Shown here piece by piece: positions 55,376 to 64,000 of a DNA stretch of 64,000 bases. Each line of letters begins with the position of its first letter. The stretch's first letter is position 1. This DNA is from Halorussus vallis. GTDB taxonomy: Archaea > Halobacteriota > Halobacteria > Halobacteriales > Haladaptataceae. Under the pieces are notes generated by a model, which was not told the origin of the DNA, did not search any database, and was given only the letters and a program-made list of their open reading frames with translations. The DNA is taken from assembly GCF_024138165.1 (NCBI RefSeq), contig NZ_CP100000.1:1612001-1676000 (forward strand), given 5' to 3'. Position numbers and translations under genes: made by a program.

Positions 55376-58093
55376 ATGACGATGGAAGTCGATCACGACG
55401 AAACGTATCGCACGCAAACCGACCTCTCCGGCGAGTGGGAGTTCGCCCCCGACCCCGACGACGTCGGATGGGCGGAGGGGTGGTACGAACCCGACGCCGC
55501 CTGGACCGACCGCGAGACGCGCTCGGTCGAGGTGCCCCACTCTTGGCAGGAACTGGACGACTACCGCGATTACGCCGGCGCCGTCTGGTACCGACGCGCG
55601 TTCGACGCCGAGGCGCCGCGGGAAGGCGAGCGGGCGTTCCTCCGGTTCGCCGCGGTCGACTACGAGGCGACCGTCTACGTGAACGGGACGGAACTGGGCA
55701 CCCACCGGGGCGGCTACCTCCCGTTCGAGTTCGACGCCACCGAGGCCCTCGAACCCGGCGAGAACGTCGTCTCGGTCAGGGTCCACGACCCCGAGGACAT
55801 CTCCGAGATTCCTCACGGGAAGCAGGGCGAACCGTGGTATACGCGCGTCAGCGGCATCTGGGGCGACGTCGAGTTCGCAGTTCGCCCGGCGACCCGGGTC
55901 GAACGCGCGGCGGCCACGCCCGACCTCGACGACGACACCGTCAGCGTCGCTCTCGACGTCGTTTCCGGGCAGTACGAGTCGTCCGACCTCGAGGCCCGCG
56001 TGACGGTTTCAGAGGACGGCGACCGCGTCGCGACGGAGACGGTCGACCTCGGGGAGACGGCGGAGGTCACCCTCTCCATCGACGAGCCGACGTACTGGAC
56101 GCTGGAGACGCCACACCTCTACGACCTCCAAGTTCGGCTGTCGGCCGACGGCGGAACCGTCGACCGGTTCGCCGACTACTTCGGCATGCGGAGCTTCGAA
56201 ACCGACGGCGACCGGTTCCTGCTCAACGGCGAACCGATTCGGATTCGGGGCGCCCTCGACCAGGCGTACTACCCCGAGACGCTGTACCGGCCGTTCTCCG
56301 ACGACCTGTTCGAGCGCGAGATCGAGACGGCCAAGGAGCTCGGATTCAACCTGCTTCGCAAGCACATCAAGCCCGCCCACCCCGACTTCGTCGAGGCGGC
56401 CGACCGCCTCGGCATCCTCGTCTGGGAGGAGCCGGCCAACCCGTCCGTGGACACCGAGCGGTCCCGGACGGAGCTACGCGAGCAGTTCGTCGGACTCGTC
56501 GAGCGGGACTACAACGCCCCGAGCGTCGTCGTCTGGAGCCTCTACAACGAGGAGTGGGGGCTCGGCGGTCACGAGGACGAGGAGTCGCTCTGGACCGACG
56601 CCGAGAAACAGTCGTACCTCGCGGACTTCTACGAAGAGGCGAGCGAACTCGACCCGACCCGACTCGTCTGTGACAACTCGGGGTGGGCTCACGTCGCCAC
56701 CGACGTCAACGACTACCACCGCTACTTCGTGAGCCCCGACCGCGCGGCCGCCTGGAGCGAGGACTTAGACCACATGCTCGCCCACCCCGCCGACAACTAC
56801 GGCGCCACCAAAACGGATCCCGACGAGACGCCGATCGTCCTCTCCGAGTTCGGGACGTGGGGGTTCCCCGACCTGCCGGCGCTCCGCGAGCAGTACGATG
56901 GCGACCCGCCGTGGTTCGACCACGAGTTCTTCGACGACCCCATCAAGCGTCCGGCGGGCGTCGACGACCGACACGGAGAGACGACGCTCCCCGACGTGTA
57001 CGACGGGTACGACGCGCTCGCCGACGCCTGGCAGGAACGCGAGTACGCGTCCGTCAAGGACGTCATCGAGCAGACCCGGATTCGCGACGGTGTCGCGGGG
57101 TACGTCATCACGGAGTTCTCGGACATCGAGTGGGAGTTCAACGGAATCCTGGAGTACGACCGCACCGAGAAGTCGTTCGCCGACGCGTTCGCGGCGGTCA
57201 ACGACGCGGTGATGGTTCGGTTGTCCCCCGCACGCCGGTCGGCGTGGGACGACGAGACGATTCCCGTCTCCGTCACGGTCGTCAACGATACGACGGAGGC
57301 CCTCGACGCGACGCTGTCGTGGGAGGCCGGCGACCGGTCGGGGTCGCTTCCCGTCGAGGTGGACGGCTTCGACGCCACGACCGTCGAGGATGCGTTCGCG
57401 GTCGAGGCGGCCGACGTCGACGCGGTCGCCCGGACCGAGGTACGCGCGGAACTGTCGACTGACGTCGCTCCCGCGCATTCGACCGAACCTGTCTGGTTCG
57501 TCGAGCGTTCGACCGACGACGGGGCGGACGTTGACGGGGAGGGTGACGACCCTCTCATCTTCGTCCGCGGTGCGCTCGCGCCCGAACTCGCGGCGGACGG
57601 ATTCGACGTTCAGCACGACCTCACCGACGAGGTCGACGTTGCGGTCGTCTCGGCGGTCGACGAAACCGTCCGCTCGTTCGCCGAGTCGGGCGGCGCGGTC
57701 GTCCAGGTGCCCGAGCAGGACGGCGGCATGGACGGCGGCGGTCCCTTCGAGTTCCGGGACCTCCCCGCGACCGAAAGCTGGAACCTCGTCGCCTCGTTCC
57801 ACTACGCCGACTCGCCGCTGTTCGAATCGTTGACCGACGACGGGCGCCTCGGCTGGGCGTTCGACGATCTCTACCCCTACGCCGTCGCCTCGGACGTCGA
57901 CGCGGACGTCGACGCGGTTCACGCCGGGTACGTCGAGGGCTGGCTCGCCAACTTCGCCGGGTCGCTCGTCACCCGGACCGTCGGCGACGGGACGGTCACC
58001 GCCTGCACGTTCCGGGTCCCCGACCGCTACGGGTCGAACCCGGTCGGGACAATCCTTATCAATCGCTTGCTGAAATCACTAGCTCACCGATGA
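55376..58093 (+). CDS. Glycoside hydrolase family 2, likely beta-galactosidase
   Basis: 905 residues. A jelly-roll sugar-binding domain (residues 10-170, RAFLRFAAVDYEATVYVNGTE), an immunoglobulin-like domain (180-280), then the TIM barrel with acid/base E392 (VVVWSLYNEEWG) and nucleophile E491 (PIVLSEFGTWG). A further C-terminal part (after about 620) has beta-sandwich features. No signal peptide, so it acts on imported sugar. The following dgoD gene suggests a beta-galactoside or galactose-based substrate; beta-glucuronidase or mannosidase cannot be excluded. Overlaps dgoD by ATGA. Confidence 0.88.
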   Translation: MTMEVDHDETYRTQTDLSGEWEFAPDPDDVGWAEGWYEPDAAWTDRETRSVEVPHSWQELDDYRDYAGAVWYRRAFDAEAPREGERAFLRFAAVDYEATVYVNGTELGTHRGGYLPFEFDATEALEPGENVVSVRVHDPEDISEIPHGKQGEPWYTRVSGIWGDVEFAVRPATRVERAAATPDLDDDTVSVALDVVSGQYESSDLEARVTVSEDGDRVATETVDLGETAEVTLSIDEPTYWTLETPHLYDLQVRLSADGGTVDRFADYFGMRSFETDGDRFLLNGEPIRIRGALDQAYYPETLYRPFSDDLFEREIETAKELGFNLLRKHIKPAHPDFVEAADRLGILVWEEPANPSVDTERSRTELREQFVGLVERDYNAPSVVVWSLYNEEWGLGGHEDEESLWTDAEKQSYLADFYEEASELDPTRLVCDNSGWAHVATDVNDYHRYFVSPDRAAAWSEDLDHMLAHPADNYGATKTDPDETPIVLSEFGTWGFPDLPALREQYDGDPPWFDHEFFDDPIKRPAGVDDRHGETTLPDVYDGYDALADAWQEREYASVKDVIEQTRIRDGVAGYVITEFSDIEWEFNGILEYDRTEKSFADAFAAVNDAVMVRLSPARRSAWDDETIPVSVTVVNDTTEALDATLSWEAGDRSGSLPVEVDGFDATTVEDAFAVEAADVDAVARTEVRAELSTDVAPAHSTEPVWFVERSTDDGADVDGEGDDPLIFVRGALAPELAADGFDVQHDLTDEVDVAVVSAVDETVRSFAESGGAVVQVPEQDGGMDGGGPFEFRDLPATESWNLVASFHYADSPLFESLTDDGRLGWAFDDLYPYAVASDVDADVDAVHAGYVEGWLANFAGSLVTRTVGDGTVTACTFRVPDRYGSNPVGTILINRLLKSLAHR

Positions 58094-59241
58094 AGATCAC
58101 CGACTACGAACTGATGGAAGTACCGCCCCGGTGGCTGTTCCTGAAGGTCACCACCAGCGACGGCACCGTCGGCTGGGGCGAACCGGTCGTCGAGGGGCGC
58201 GCGAAGACGGTGCGCGCGGCCGTCGAGGAACTGATGGACAACTACCTCATCGGGGAGGACCCGCTCCCGATCGAGAAGCACTGGCAGACGATGTACCGCG
58301 GAGGCTTCTATCGCGGCGGACCCGTGCTGATGTCGGCCATCGCGGGCATCGACCAAGCGCTCTGGGACATCAAGGGCAAGCACTTCGGCGCGCCCGTCTA
58401 CGAACTGCTCGGCGGGCGCGCCCGCGAACGCATCAGGGTCTATCAGTGGATCGGCGGCGACCGACCCGCCGACGTGGGCGACGCGGCCAAGGAGAAAGTC
58501 GACGCCGGCTTCACCGCGCTGAAGATGAACGCCACGTCCGAACTCCGGTTCGTCGACACTCCGGCGGCGGTCGAGTCGGCCGTCGACCGCCTCGCGCAGG
58601 TCCGCGAGGCGGTCGGCGACGAGGTCGACATCGGCGTCGACTTCCACGGTCGCGTGCCGAAGCCGATGGCCAAGCGGTTGGTGAAGGCGCTCGAACCCTA
58701 CGAGCCGTTCTTCGTCGAGGAACCGGTGCTGCCCGAGCACAACGACGCCCTTCCCGACATCGCCGCCCACACGACGACGCCCATCGCGACTGGCGAGCGG
58801 ATGTACTCGCGGTGGGACTTCAAGGAGGTGTTCGAATCGGGCGCGGTCGACGTCATCCAACCGGACCTGAGTCACGCCGGCGGCATCACCGAGGTCAAGA
58901 AGATCGCCAGCATGGCCGAGGCCTACGACGTCGCCGTCGCCCCTCACTGCCCGCTCGGGCCCATCGCGCTGGCCTCCTGCGTGCAGGTCGACGCCTGCTC
59001 GCCGAACACGCTCATTCAGGAGCAGAGCCTCGACATCCACTACAACGAAACCAGCGACGTGCTGGACTACCTCGCCGACCCCGACGTGTTCGACTACCAC
59101 GAGGGCTACATCGAGATGCCGACCGACCCTGGCCTCGGCATCGAGATCGACGAGGAAACCGTCCGGGAGCGCGCCGAACACGAGGTCGACTGGCACAACC
59201 CCGTCTGGCACCGCGACGACGGGTCCGTCGCGGAGTGGTGA
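58090..59241 (+). CDS. dgoD: D-galactonate dehydratase
   Basis: 383 residues of the mandelate racemase superfamily. It converts D-galactonate to 2-keto-3-deoxygalactonate. Metal ligands D184, E210 and E236 and bases H186 and H286 (VDFHGRVP, EEPVLPEHND, APHCPLGPIA) are present. Long stretches read like E. coli DgoD: PPRWLFLKV, YRGGFYRGGP, MSAIAGIDQALWDIKGK, QPDLSHAGGITE and the end SVAEW. So this call is more specific than most. It overlaps both neighbours by four bases. Confidence 0.93.
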   Translation: MKITDYELMEVPPRWLFLKVTTSDGTVGWGEPVVEGRAKTVRAAVEELMDNYLIGEDPLPIEKHWQTMYRGGFYRGGPVLMSAIAGIDQALWDIKGKHFGAPVYELLGGRARERIRVYQWIGGDRPADVGDAAKEKVDAGFTALKMNATSELRFVDTPAAVESAVDRLAQVREAVGDEVDIGVDFHGRVPKPMAKRLVKALEPYEPFFVEEPVLPEHNDALPDIAAHTTTPIATGERMYSRWDFKEVFESGAVDVIQPDLSHAGGITEVKKIASMAEAYDVAVAPHCPLGPIALASCVQVDACSPNTLIQEQSLDIHYNETSDVLDYLADPDVFDYHEGYIEMPTDPGLGIEIDEETVRERAEHEVDWHNPVWHRDDGSVAEW

Positions 59242-60038
59242 CAGTGACGGGTGAATCCGCGTCCGGCAGGTTCGAAGGCGAGACGGTCGTCGTCACGGGG
59301 TCGACCCGCGGCATCGGAGAGGGGACCGTCCGTCGGTTCGCCGAGGAGGGCGCCGACGTCGTCGTCACCGGGCGCACTCGCGAAGACGGCGAGCGCGTGG
59401 TCGCCGAGATTCGCGAGGAAGGCGGCGACGCGACGTTCGTCCCGGCCGACATGCGCGACCCCAACGACATCGCGGCCCTGTTCGAGGCGACCGACGACGC
59501 GTTCGGCGGCGTCGACGTCCTCGTGAACAACGCGGGCGTCCAGACCGAAACCGCGGCCGACGAGGCCGACGTGGACGACTGGGAGTTCGTCCTCGAAACG
59601 GACTTCCGGTCGTACTGGCTCTGCGCCAAGCACGCGAGGGAGTACATGGACGAGGGCGCCATCGTCAACGTCTCCTCGAACCACGCTCACCTGACGATGC
59701 CGAGTCACTTCCCGTACAACGCGGTGAAAGCCGGCATCGACGGGATGACCCGCGCGATGGCGCTCGACTTCGGACCCGACGTCCGTGTGAACACGGTCAA
59801 TCCGGGCTGGGTCGCCATCGAACGAACGACCGACGGGATGGACCCGGAGTACCGGCGTGAACTGGCGTCCATCCACCCGGTCGGTCGAATCGGAACGCCC
59901 GAGGACGTGGCCGGGGCGGTCACCTTCCTTGCCAGCGACGACGCGGCGTTCGTCACGGGAGCGAACCTGCTCGTCGACGGTGGACGCACGGCGGTGATGC
60001 AGGACGACACGCTCCCCGACTACCGCGCGCGCCGATAA
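59238..60038 (+). CDS. SDR family oxidoreductase, candidate galactose dehydrogenase
   Basis: 266 residues from a GTG start that gives a GTGA overlap with dgoD, matching the operon style; GTG at 59244 is an alternative. Rossmann TGSTRGIG, NNAG, the catalytic Ser in VNVSSNHAH and YNAVK are seen. The end has FLASDDAAFVTGANLLVDGG. Next to dgoD it probably oxidises galactose (or a related sugar) to galactonolactone, but this is inferred from the context. Confidence 0.85.
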   Translation: MTVTGESASGRFEGETVVVTGSTRGIGEGTVRRFAEEGADVVVTGRTREDGERVVAEIREEGGDATFVPADMRDPNDIAALFEATDDAFGGVDVLVNNAGVQTETAADEADVDDWEFVLETDFRSYWLCAKHAREYMDEGAIVNVSSNHAHLTMPSHFPYNAVKAGIDGMTRAMALDFGPDVRVNTVNPGWVAIERTTDGMDPEYRRELASIHPVGRIGTPEDVAGAVTFLASDDAAFVTGANLLVDGGRTAVMQDDTLPDYRARR

Positions 60039-60535
60039 TCCGGCGCCGAACGACTTCGGCGGCCTCGTCGGCCGTCCCGTCAGTTCGGTCGTCCGTCGCC
60101 TCCGACGGTCCGTTCGTGCAGAATCGGACTTTCACACAGAATTGATTGTAATATGTGGGGGCCGTAGCCCGACGAGAAGAGGTAGTGGAACTATTCAATT
60201 TGAACGACGATGTGTGAACCAATTGACCCCAATAACCTCCATTTAGCGCCAATATGACTGGAATAACCCCTATATAGTTGATATTGTCGAATATAGACGC
60301 GCACCCACGAGGGCTGGCTGCTATGAACCTGACTTCAACGCGGCGTCGTCTCGGACATCTACTGTCTCTAGCCCCGACGACTGACCGTTCGTCGTGAACG
60401 ACGACCGCTCGTCCGACGTCGACTTGACTCCCAAAGATGAACTCCGACACACCGAAAGTATACCGCCGAGCGTACAAATTATTTTGTCCACACCGCCTCG
60501 CTGGCACTTGAATCTCAGCGGTCGCTCCTAGACGG
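60039..60535. other. Gap after the sugar operon, AT-rich core
   Basis: About 500 bases; no gene. An AT-rich patch (CCAATAACCTCCATTTAGCGCC, near 60230-60260, and AATAACCCCTATATAG after it) stands out from the GC-rich neighbours, and the word AATAACC recurs. Nothing else is recognised. Confidence 0.4.
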
Positions 60536-60988
60536 TCACGTTTCGTCCCGACGGAGCGACCGCCCGGCCACAGCGACGAGGTACTCGTAGCAGAGCCCCT
60601 GGACGACGACGAGCAGTTCCGCCTCGGGGACGTCGGCCGCGCCCCTGAGGTCGGGGAACGCCGCGACCGCGGCGACGAGATGGTGGGCGTGAACGTCGAC
60701 CTCGACGTACTCCGCGTCCTCGTCGCCGGATTCCGAGTCGTTCTCCTCGGACACAGATTCACTCCCGTCGTCCTCGCCGGCCGTGTCCACGGGGTCGGCT
60801 TCGCCCAGTCGAATCGCGAAGTCCCGCAGGATTTCGAACTCGTCGAACGACCCGACCGCCGCCAGCGTCTCGACGTCGAACGCCTCGCTCGGCGGTCCCG
60901 CGACGTCGTAGCTCGCGAGGAGCGCGGCGATGGCGTTCACCAGGGTGTCGTACCGGCGTTTCCGGATTCGTATCGTGACGGCGTTCAT
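60536..60988 (-). CDS. Acidic hypothetical protein
   Basis: 150 residues from MNAVTIRIRKRRYDTLVNAI. A basic start is followed by a helix (ALLASYDVAG), and the middle is a highly acidic linker (GESVSEENDSESGDEDAE). C-terminal helix AHHLVAAVAAFPDLRGAAD and a last LVVVQGLCYEYLVAVAGR. No recognised domain. It lies in a three-gene leftward cluster: next is the winged-helix gene 25 nt upstream. Confidence 0.65.
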   Translation of the reverse strand: MNAVTIRIRKRRYDTLVNAIAALLASYDVAGPPSEAFDVETLAAVGSFDEFEILRDFAIRLGEADPVDTAGEDDGSESVSEENDSESGDEDAEYVEVDVHAHHLVAAVAAFPDLRGAADVPEAELLVVVQGLCYEYLVAVAGRSLRRDET

Positions 60989-61013
60989 GGCGTGAGTTCG
61001 AATCGGGCGGCCG

Positions 61014-61403
61014 TCACCCCGACCGCCCGTCGGCCTCGTCCCCGACGTCGAACAGCGACCGGAGGCGCGGAAGTTCGTTCGACTCGTCGTCGACCCAGCG
61101 TTCGAGCGACGGGTCGTTCCAGTTGCGAACCGTTCGAGTCTCCGAGTCGTAGTCAATGAGTCCGGCGTCGGCCAGACGGGGCAGGTGTTCGTGGTGGAGT
61201 TCGGTGCGAATCGCGTCCTCGCGGTTCCGGCCCGCCGCGTCCGGGGCGTCGTCCCAGTCCCGCTCGCGTTCCAGGACTGCCTCTGCGACCCGGTCGGTCG
61301 AGAGGTCGGTTTCCCCGGCGTCCGAGAGGCAGTAGAGGACGTACCGTCGGCGGCGGTTCGCCAGTAGACCGAAGAGCGCGTCGAGCGACTGCGGTGCGGT
61401 CAT
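61014..61403 (-). CDS. Winged-helix protein (DUF7344-like)
   Basis: 129 residues. FGLLANRRRRYVLYCLSDAG, then AIRTELHHEHLPRLADAGLI and DSETRTVRNWNDP form the winged helix, as in the paralogue at 40122. Likely a DNA-binding regulator. The gap to the ATP-grasp gene is 13 nt, so they can be cotranscribed. Confidence 0.85.
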   Translation of the reverse strand: MTAPQSLDALFGLLANRRRRYVLYCLSDAGETDLSTDRVAEAVLERERDWDDAPDAAGRNREDAIRTELHHEHLPRLADAGLIDYDSETRTVRNWNDPSLERWVDDESNELPRLRSLFDVGDEADGRSG

Positions 61404-61416
61404 TCGAGGTCACCTC

Positions 61417-62817
61417 TCAGAACCGCGTGAACAGCGTCTGGACCGCGGTTCGGAGCGCCGACCCTTCGGGGTCGGGCGAGTCGGTCGCCGACGATTCGTG
61501 CGGGGGCGATTCGCGCCGGGGCGAGTCGGTCTTCGGACCTTCACGCTCGGCCGACGCATCGGTCCCGCGCTCGCGCTCCGACCGGTCGTCGGCGCTCGGT
61601 CGGCCCTCCGACGCGCTCCGCCCCCGGAGCTGGCCGAGCGCCTCGCCGACGTCTCGGACGAACGGCCCGGGGTCCGAGAGGTCAAGGTAGTCGAAGCGGG
61701 GGTGGCGGACGAGCGACGCCGCGACGGCGAGGGCCGTCCGCGCGAACGGCGGCCGGTCGACCAGCGGGTAGTCGTCGGCGAGGATGCTGCGGAGGTGGAG
61801 GAGTTCGCCCCGGAGCAGGTGGCCCGCCGTCCCTACGTCGTACTCGATCGGTCCCTCGACCGGGAGGCCCGTCGCCTGCGACCAGTAGAGGTAGGGGAAG
61901 TCGACGCCGGCCTGGACGGTGAAGGGAAGCGACGACCAGAACCGGGGGTTGACCTCCATGAGTTGGAACTCGCCGGTGTCGGGGTCGCGCAGGAACTCGA
62001 CCATCGCGACGCCGTGCCAGTCCAGCGCGTCCAGCAGCGCGAGCCCCGCGGTTTCGAGGGCGAGGATGTCGACCGACTGGCGGTAGGCGCTCGGCCCGCC
62101 GCTGTACCGCCACCCGCGTCGCTGGCGGTGCTGGAACGTCGCGACCGCCTCGCCGCGGTCGTACAGCGCGAAGAAGCCGTACTCGTCCGACGACGGGACG
62201 AACTCCTGGACCATCGGAACGTGGCCCATCTCGGCGACCAACGCCTCGCAATCCGGCGATTCGTCCGGCGCGACGTACCGCGTCGAACTCCGCTGGGTGT
62301 GGCTCTCGGCGAACCGGTCGGCGTACTCGGTCGCGTGGACCGTGTAGCGGGGTTTGACGATGACGTCCCGGTCCCAGTCGTCCCACTCGTCGGCCGTCCG
62401 GGTTTCGGGCGTCGGGACGCCGGCGGCCTCCGCGGCGTCGAAGAGTTCGACCCGGTCCTGAACCTTCGAGAGGGTGTCGAGCGACGGCCACGGCGTGCCC
62501 ACGTGTCGGGCGAACGCCGACCGATTCCGGGCCAGCGCGTAGACGTCGGCCTCGCGAAACGGGAGGACGGTCCGGACGTCGGGACGTCTGGCGAGTTCGA
62601 GCAACGCGTCTTCGTACGCTCGGAGGTCCGTCGCGGGGTCGGGGACGGCGATGGCTTCGTCGCAGTATCTGGAATCGAACGCCGGCGGAGCCGCTTTTTC
62701 GGAGACGGCGATCGTCCGAACGTCGCGGCGTCCCAGCGATCGGAGGGCTGCGGTGCTACTCGCCGTGTTGATCGCCGGCACGATCACCCCGGCGTCGGAG
62801 GGTTGGCGTGCACCCAT
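61417..62817 (-). CDS. ATP-grasp family carboxylate-amine ligase
   Basis: 466 residues from MGARQPSDAG. N-terminal Rossmann-like part, then ATP-grasp core: VIVKPRYTVHATEYADRF, VAEMGHVPMVQEFVPSSDEY, and the metal-binding FQLMEVNPRFWSSLPFTVQAG. The last 80 residues are polar and charged with a final LRTAVQTLFTRF. Such enzymes often act on cell-surface polysaccharides or amino acids. The ATG is preceded by AGGAG. Substrate unknown; the next rightward gene (sugar nucleotidyltransferase) hints at surface sugar. Confidence 0.88.
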   Translation of the reverse strand: MGARQPSDAGVIVPAINTASSTAALRSLGRRDVRTIAVSEKAAPPAFDSRYCDEAIAVPDPATDLRAYEDALLELARRPDVRTVLPFREADVYALARNRSAFARHVGTPWPSLDTLSKVQDRVELFDAAEAAGVPTPETRTADEWDDWDRDVIVKPRYTVHATEYADRFAESHTQRSSTRYVAPDESPDCEALVAEMGHVPMVQEFVPSSDEYGFFALYDRGEAVATFQHRQRRGWRYSGGPSAYRQSVDILALETAGLALLDALDWHGVAMVEFLRDPDTGEFQLMEVNPRFWSSLPFTVQAGVDFPYLYWSQATGLPVEGPIEYDVGTAGHLLRGELLHLRSILADDYPLVDRPPFARTALAVAASLVRHPRFDYLDLSDPGPFVRDVGEALGQLRGRSASEGRPSADDRSERERGTDASAEREGPKTDSPRRESPPHESSATDSPDPEGSALRTAVQTLFTRF

Positions 62818-63300
62818 GCTCCTGACATCGAGATTATGTGCGTTTGTTATACAGTCCTTGGCGGTGATACGCGACGAGCGGTGGTGTGAGAAATTGTAAC
62901 AAGGCCCGGAGGCGCTTTAGAAATCTACCCCTGAACGGCCGCGAAGAGCCGATAAGTCGACCCTGCTGTCACGTATCGTCGCTGACGCTGCTCGAATCGT
63001 CGTCACTCGGGCGCGCCGACGGAAATCGGTCGGACTCCGACGCGCGAAGTCGACCGGGCGGAGTCGGACCGGCGATTCGGTTAACAGGACCGAGAAGTGT
63101 GGTCCGAGGCTGTCGCCCCCGGGATGGAGGGGTATCGGAGGAGGCAGGTGCGTATCGGAGGAGTCGGGCGAGCGACGGACACCGTCGCTCGCCCGACTCG
63201 AAGTCCCGCGACAGGTTGCTTCGCCGACTCCTTTTCTCCTCGGAGGCTGGCGGCCGAGTCAAGCCGAAAGTTGATACGGCTCGTTATCGATGCGCCACAC
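62818..63300. other. Divergent gap with a long hairpin
   Basis: 480 bases between the ATP-grasp and nucleotidyltransferase genes. The hairpin at 63161-63199 is the only structure. A TATA-like GTATAAC (minus strand near 62848) may serve the leftward gene. Confidence 0.45.
63161..63199. repeat. Perfect inverted repeat with 18-bp arms
   Basis: Arms 63161-63178 and 63182-63199 are exact complements around the loop ACA. It resembles the other palindromes of this window in being GC-rich and outside genes. Confidence 0.7.
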
Positions 63301-64000
63301 ATGACAGTTCGCGCCGCCGTCGTGCTGGCCGCGGGTGAGGGGATGCGACTCCGCCCGCTCACTCGGAATCGGCCCAAGCCGATGTTGCCCGCCGCCGACC
63401 GCCCCATCCTCGAACACGTCTTCGACGCCCTCATCGACGCCGGAATCGAGCGCCTCCACGTCGTCGTCGGGTACAAGCGTGACCGCGTCCAGGACCACTT
63501 CGGCCCGACGTACCGCAACGTCCCCGTCAACTACGTCGTCCAGGACAAGCAACTCGGCAGCGGCCACGCCCTGCTGCAGGCCCGCGAGGGCGTCGCCGGC
63601 GAGTCGGGTTTCCTGGTCGTCAACGGCGACCAGGTTGTCGAGCGCCAGATGGTCGCCGACGTGCTCGACGCCTTCGAGTCCGGCGACGCGAGCGCGACGC
63701 TGGCGGCCGCCGAGGGCGCCGACGTCTCCCACTACGGCGCGCTCGTCGTCGAGGGCGACCGCGTGGTCGAACTGGTCGAGAAACCCGAGGAGGACGACTA
63801 CCGCCTGCTCAACGCGGGCGTCTACGCCTTCGACGAGACCATCTTCGACGCCGTCGAGGACACCCCGCGCGTGCGGGGCGAGCTCGCGCTGACCGACACC
63901 ATCGAGCGACTCATCGAGGCCGACCTGCCGGTTCGCGGCGTCGCCACCGAGGGGCTGTGGGTCGACGCGACCTACCCCTGGGACCTGCTGTCGGTCGCCG
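63301..64000 (+). CDS. Sugar-phosphate nucleotidyltransferase, N-terminal part
   Basis: 233 residues seen; the gene runs off the window. The N-terminal VVLAAGEGMRLRPLTRNRPKPML is the nucleotidyltransferase signature, QLGSGHALLQAREG and FLVVNGDQVV hold sugar-binding and metal-binding residues, and VELVEKPEEDDYRLLNAGVYA follows. Likely a glucose- or N-acetylglucosamine-1-phosphate uridylyl/thymidylyltransferase; a C-terminal acetyltransferase domain would be outside the window. Confidence 0.9.
   Translation, partial: MTVRAAVVLAAGEGMRLRPLTRNRPKPMLPAADRPILEHVFDALIDAGIERLHVVVGYKRDRVQDHFGPTYRNVPVNYVVQDKQLGSGHALLQAREGVAGESGFLVVNGDQVVERQMVADVLDAFESGDASATLAAAEGADVSHYGALVVEGDRVVELVEKPEEDDYRLLNAGVYAFDETIFDAVEDTPRVRGELALTDTIERLIEADLPVRGVATEGLWVDATYPWDLLSVA

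Noticed and set aside
58131-59237. Upstream extension of the SDR frame inside dgoD
   Set aside because: Arg-rich shadow of dgoD; the GTGA overlap and SDR N-terminus place the start at 59238.

Overview
The window is 64 kb of chromosome-like DNA from a halophilic archaeon (class Halobacteria). The evidence is a very high GC content, acidic proteins rich in Asp, Glu and Val, Tat (twin-arginine) leaders on most exported proteins, TATA boxes about 25-35 nt before many start codons (leaderless transcripts), and a set of haloarchaeal or archaeal genes: Pus10, aIF5B, class I HMG-CoA reductase, pyruvoyl arginine decarboxylase, SecF-SecD, NOB1 and haloarchaeal DUF families. I cannot fix the genus from sequence alone. 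I found no rRNA, tRNA or CRISPR array.

Layout. 1-31 kb is mostly core chromosome: end of a TrkH potassium channel, methionine aminopeptidase, a Thr-rich surface protein, an Ntn-hydrolase asparaginase, two tandem Tat beta-propeller proteins, isocitrate dehydrogenase, cupin and VOC proteins, hmgA and pyruvoyl arginine decarboxylase, aIF5B divergent from PRC-barrel plus NOB1, a CPBP protease, a PGF-CTERM-like surface protein, glucose-6-phosphate isomerase, and secF-secD. An island at about 29.0-31.1 kb with AT-rich flanks holds two divergent paralogous Tat precursors, each ending in a tail with exactly 14 cysteines. They recall the halocin C8 pre-pro-protein layout and are the best candidate here for an undescribed system.

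31-43 kb mixes housekeeping genes (RNase HII, Pus10, M29 aminopeptidase, an XPF-type nuclease) with small haloarchaeal proteins, a BAT-type regulator, and two IS200/IS605-superfamily elements with tnpB. One carries a scar of tnpA; its right end coincides with the stop codon of pus10. Both elements share the same right-end hairpin and terminal sequence.

43-64 kb holds a large PKD surface protein, an UppP-like membrane phosphatase, and a sugar catabolism locus: an IclR regulator, ABC ATPase, Tat lipoprotein binding protein, two permeases, a YesL-like membrane protein, a GH2 glycosidase, D-galactonate dehydratase and an SDR dehydrogenase. Most of the plus-strand genes are joined by 4-nt ATGA/GTGA overlaps. 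Together they would import a beta-galactoside, hydrolyse it, oxidise galactose and dehydrate galactonate (De Ley-Doudoroff route); the later kinase and aldolase are not in the window. Four 17-nt palindromes of form GTTTC-N7-GAAAC lie around iclR. The window ends in an ATP-grasp ligase and the start of a sugar nucleotidyltransferase.

Gene-poor stretches contain long perfect inverted repeats (up to a 50-bp loopless palindrome) and three dispersed copies of a repeat family, two of which share a hairpin with a compensatory base change.
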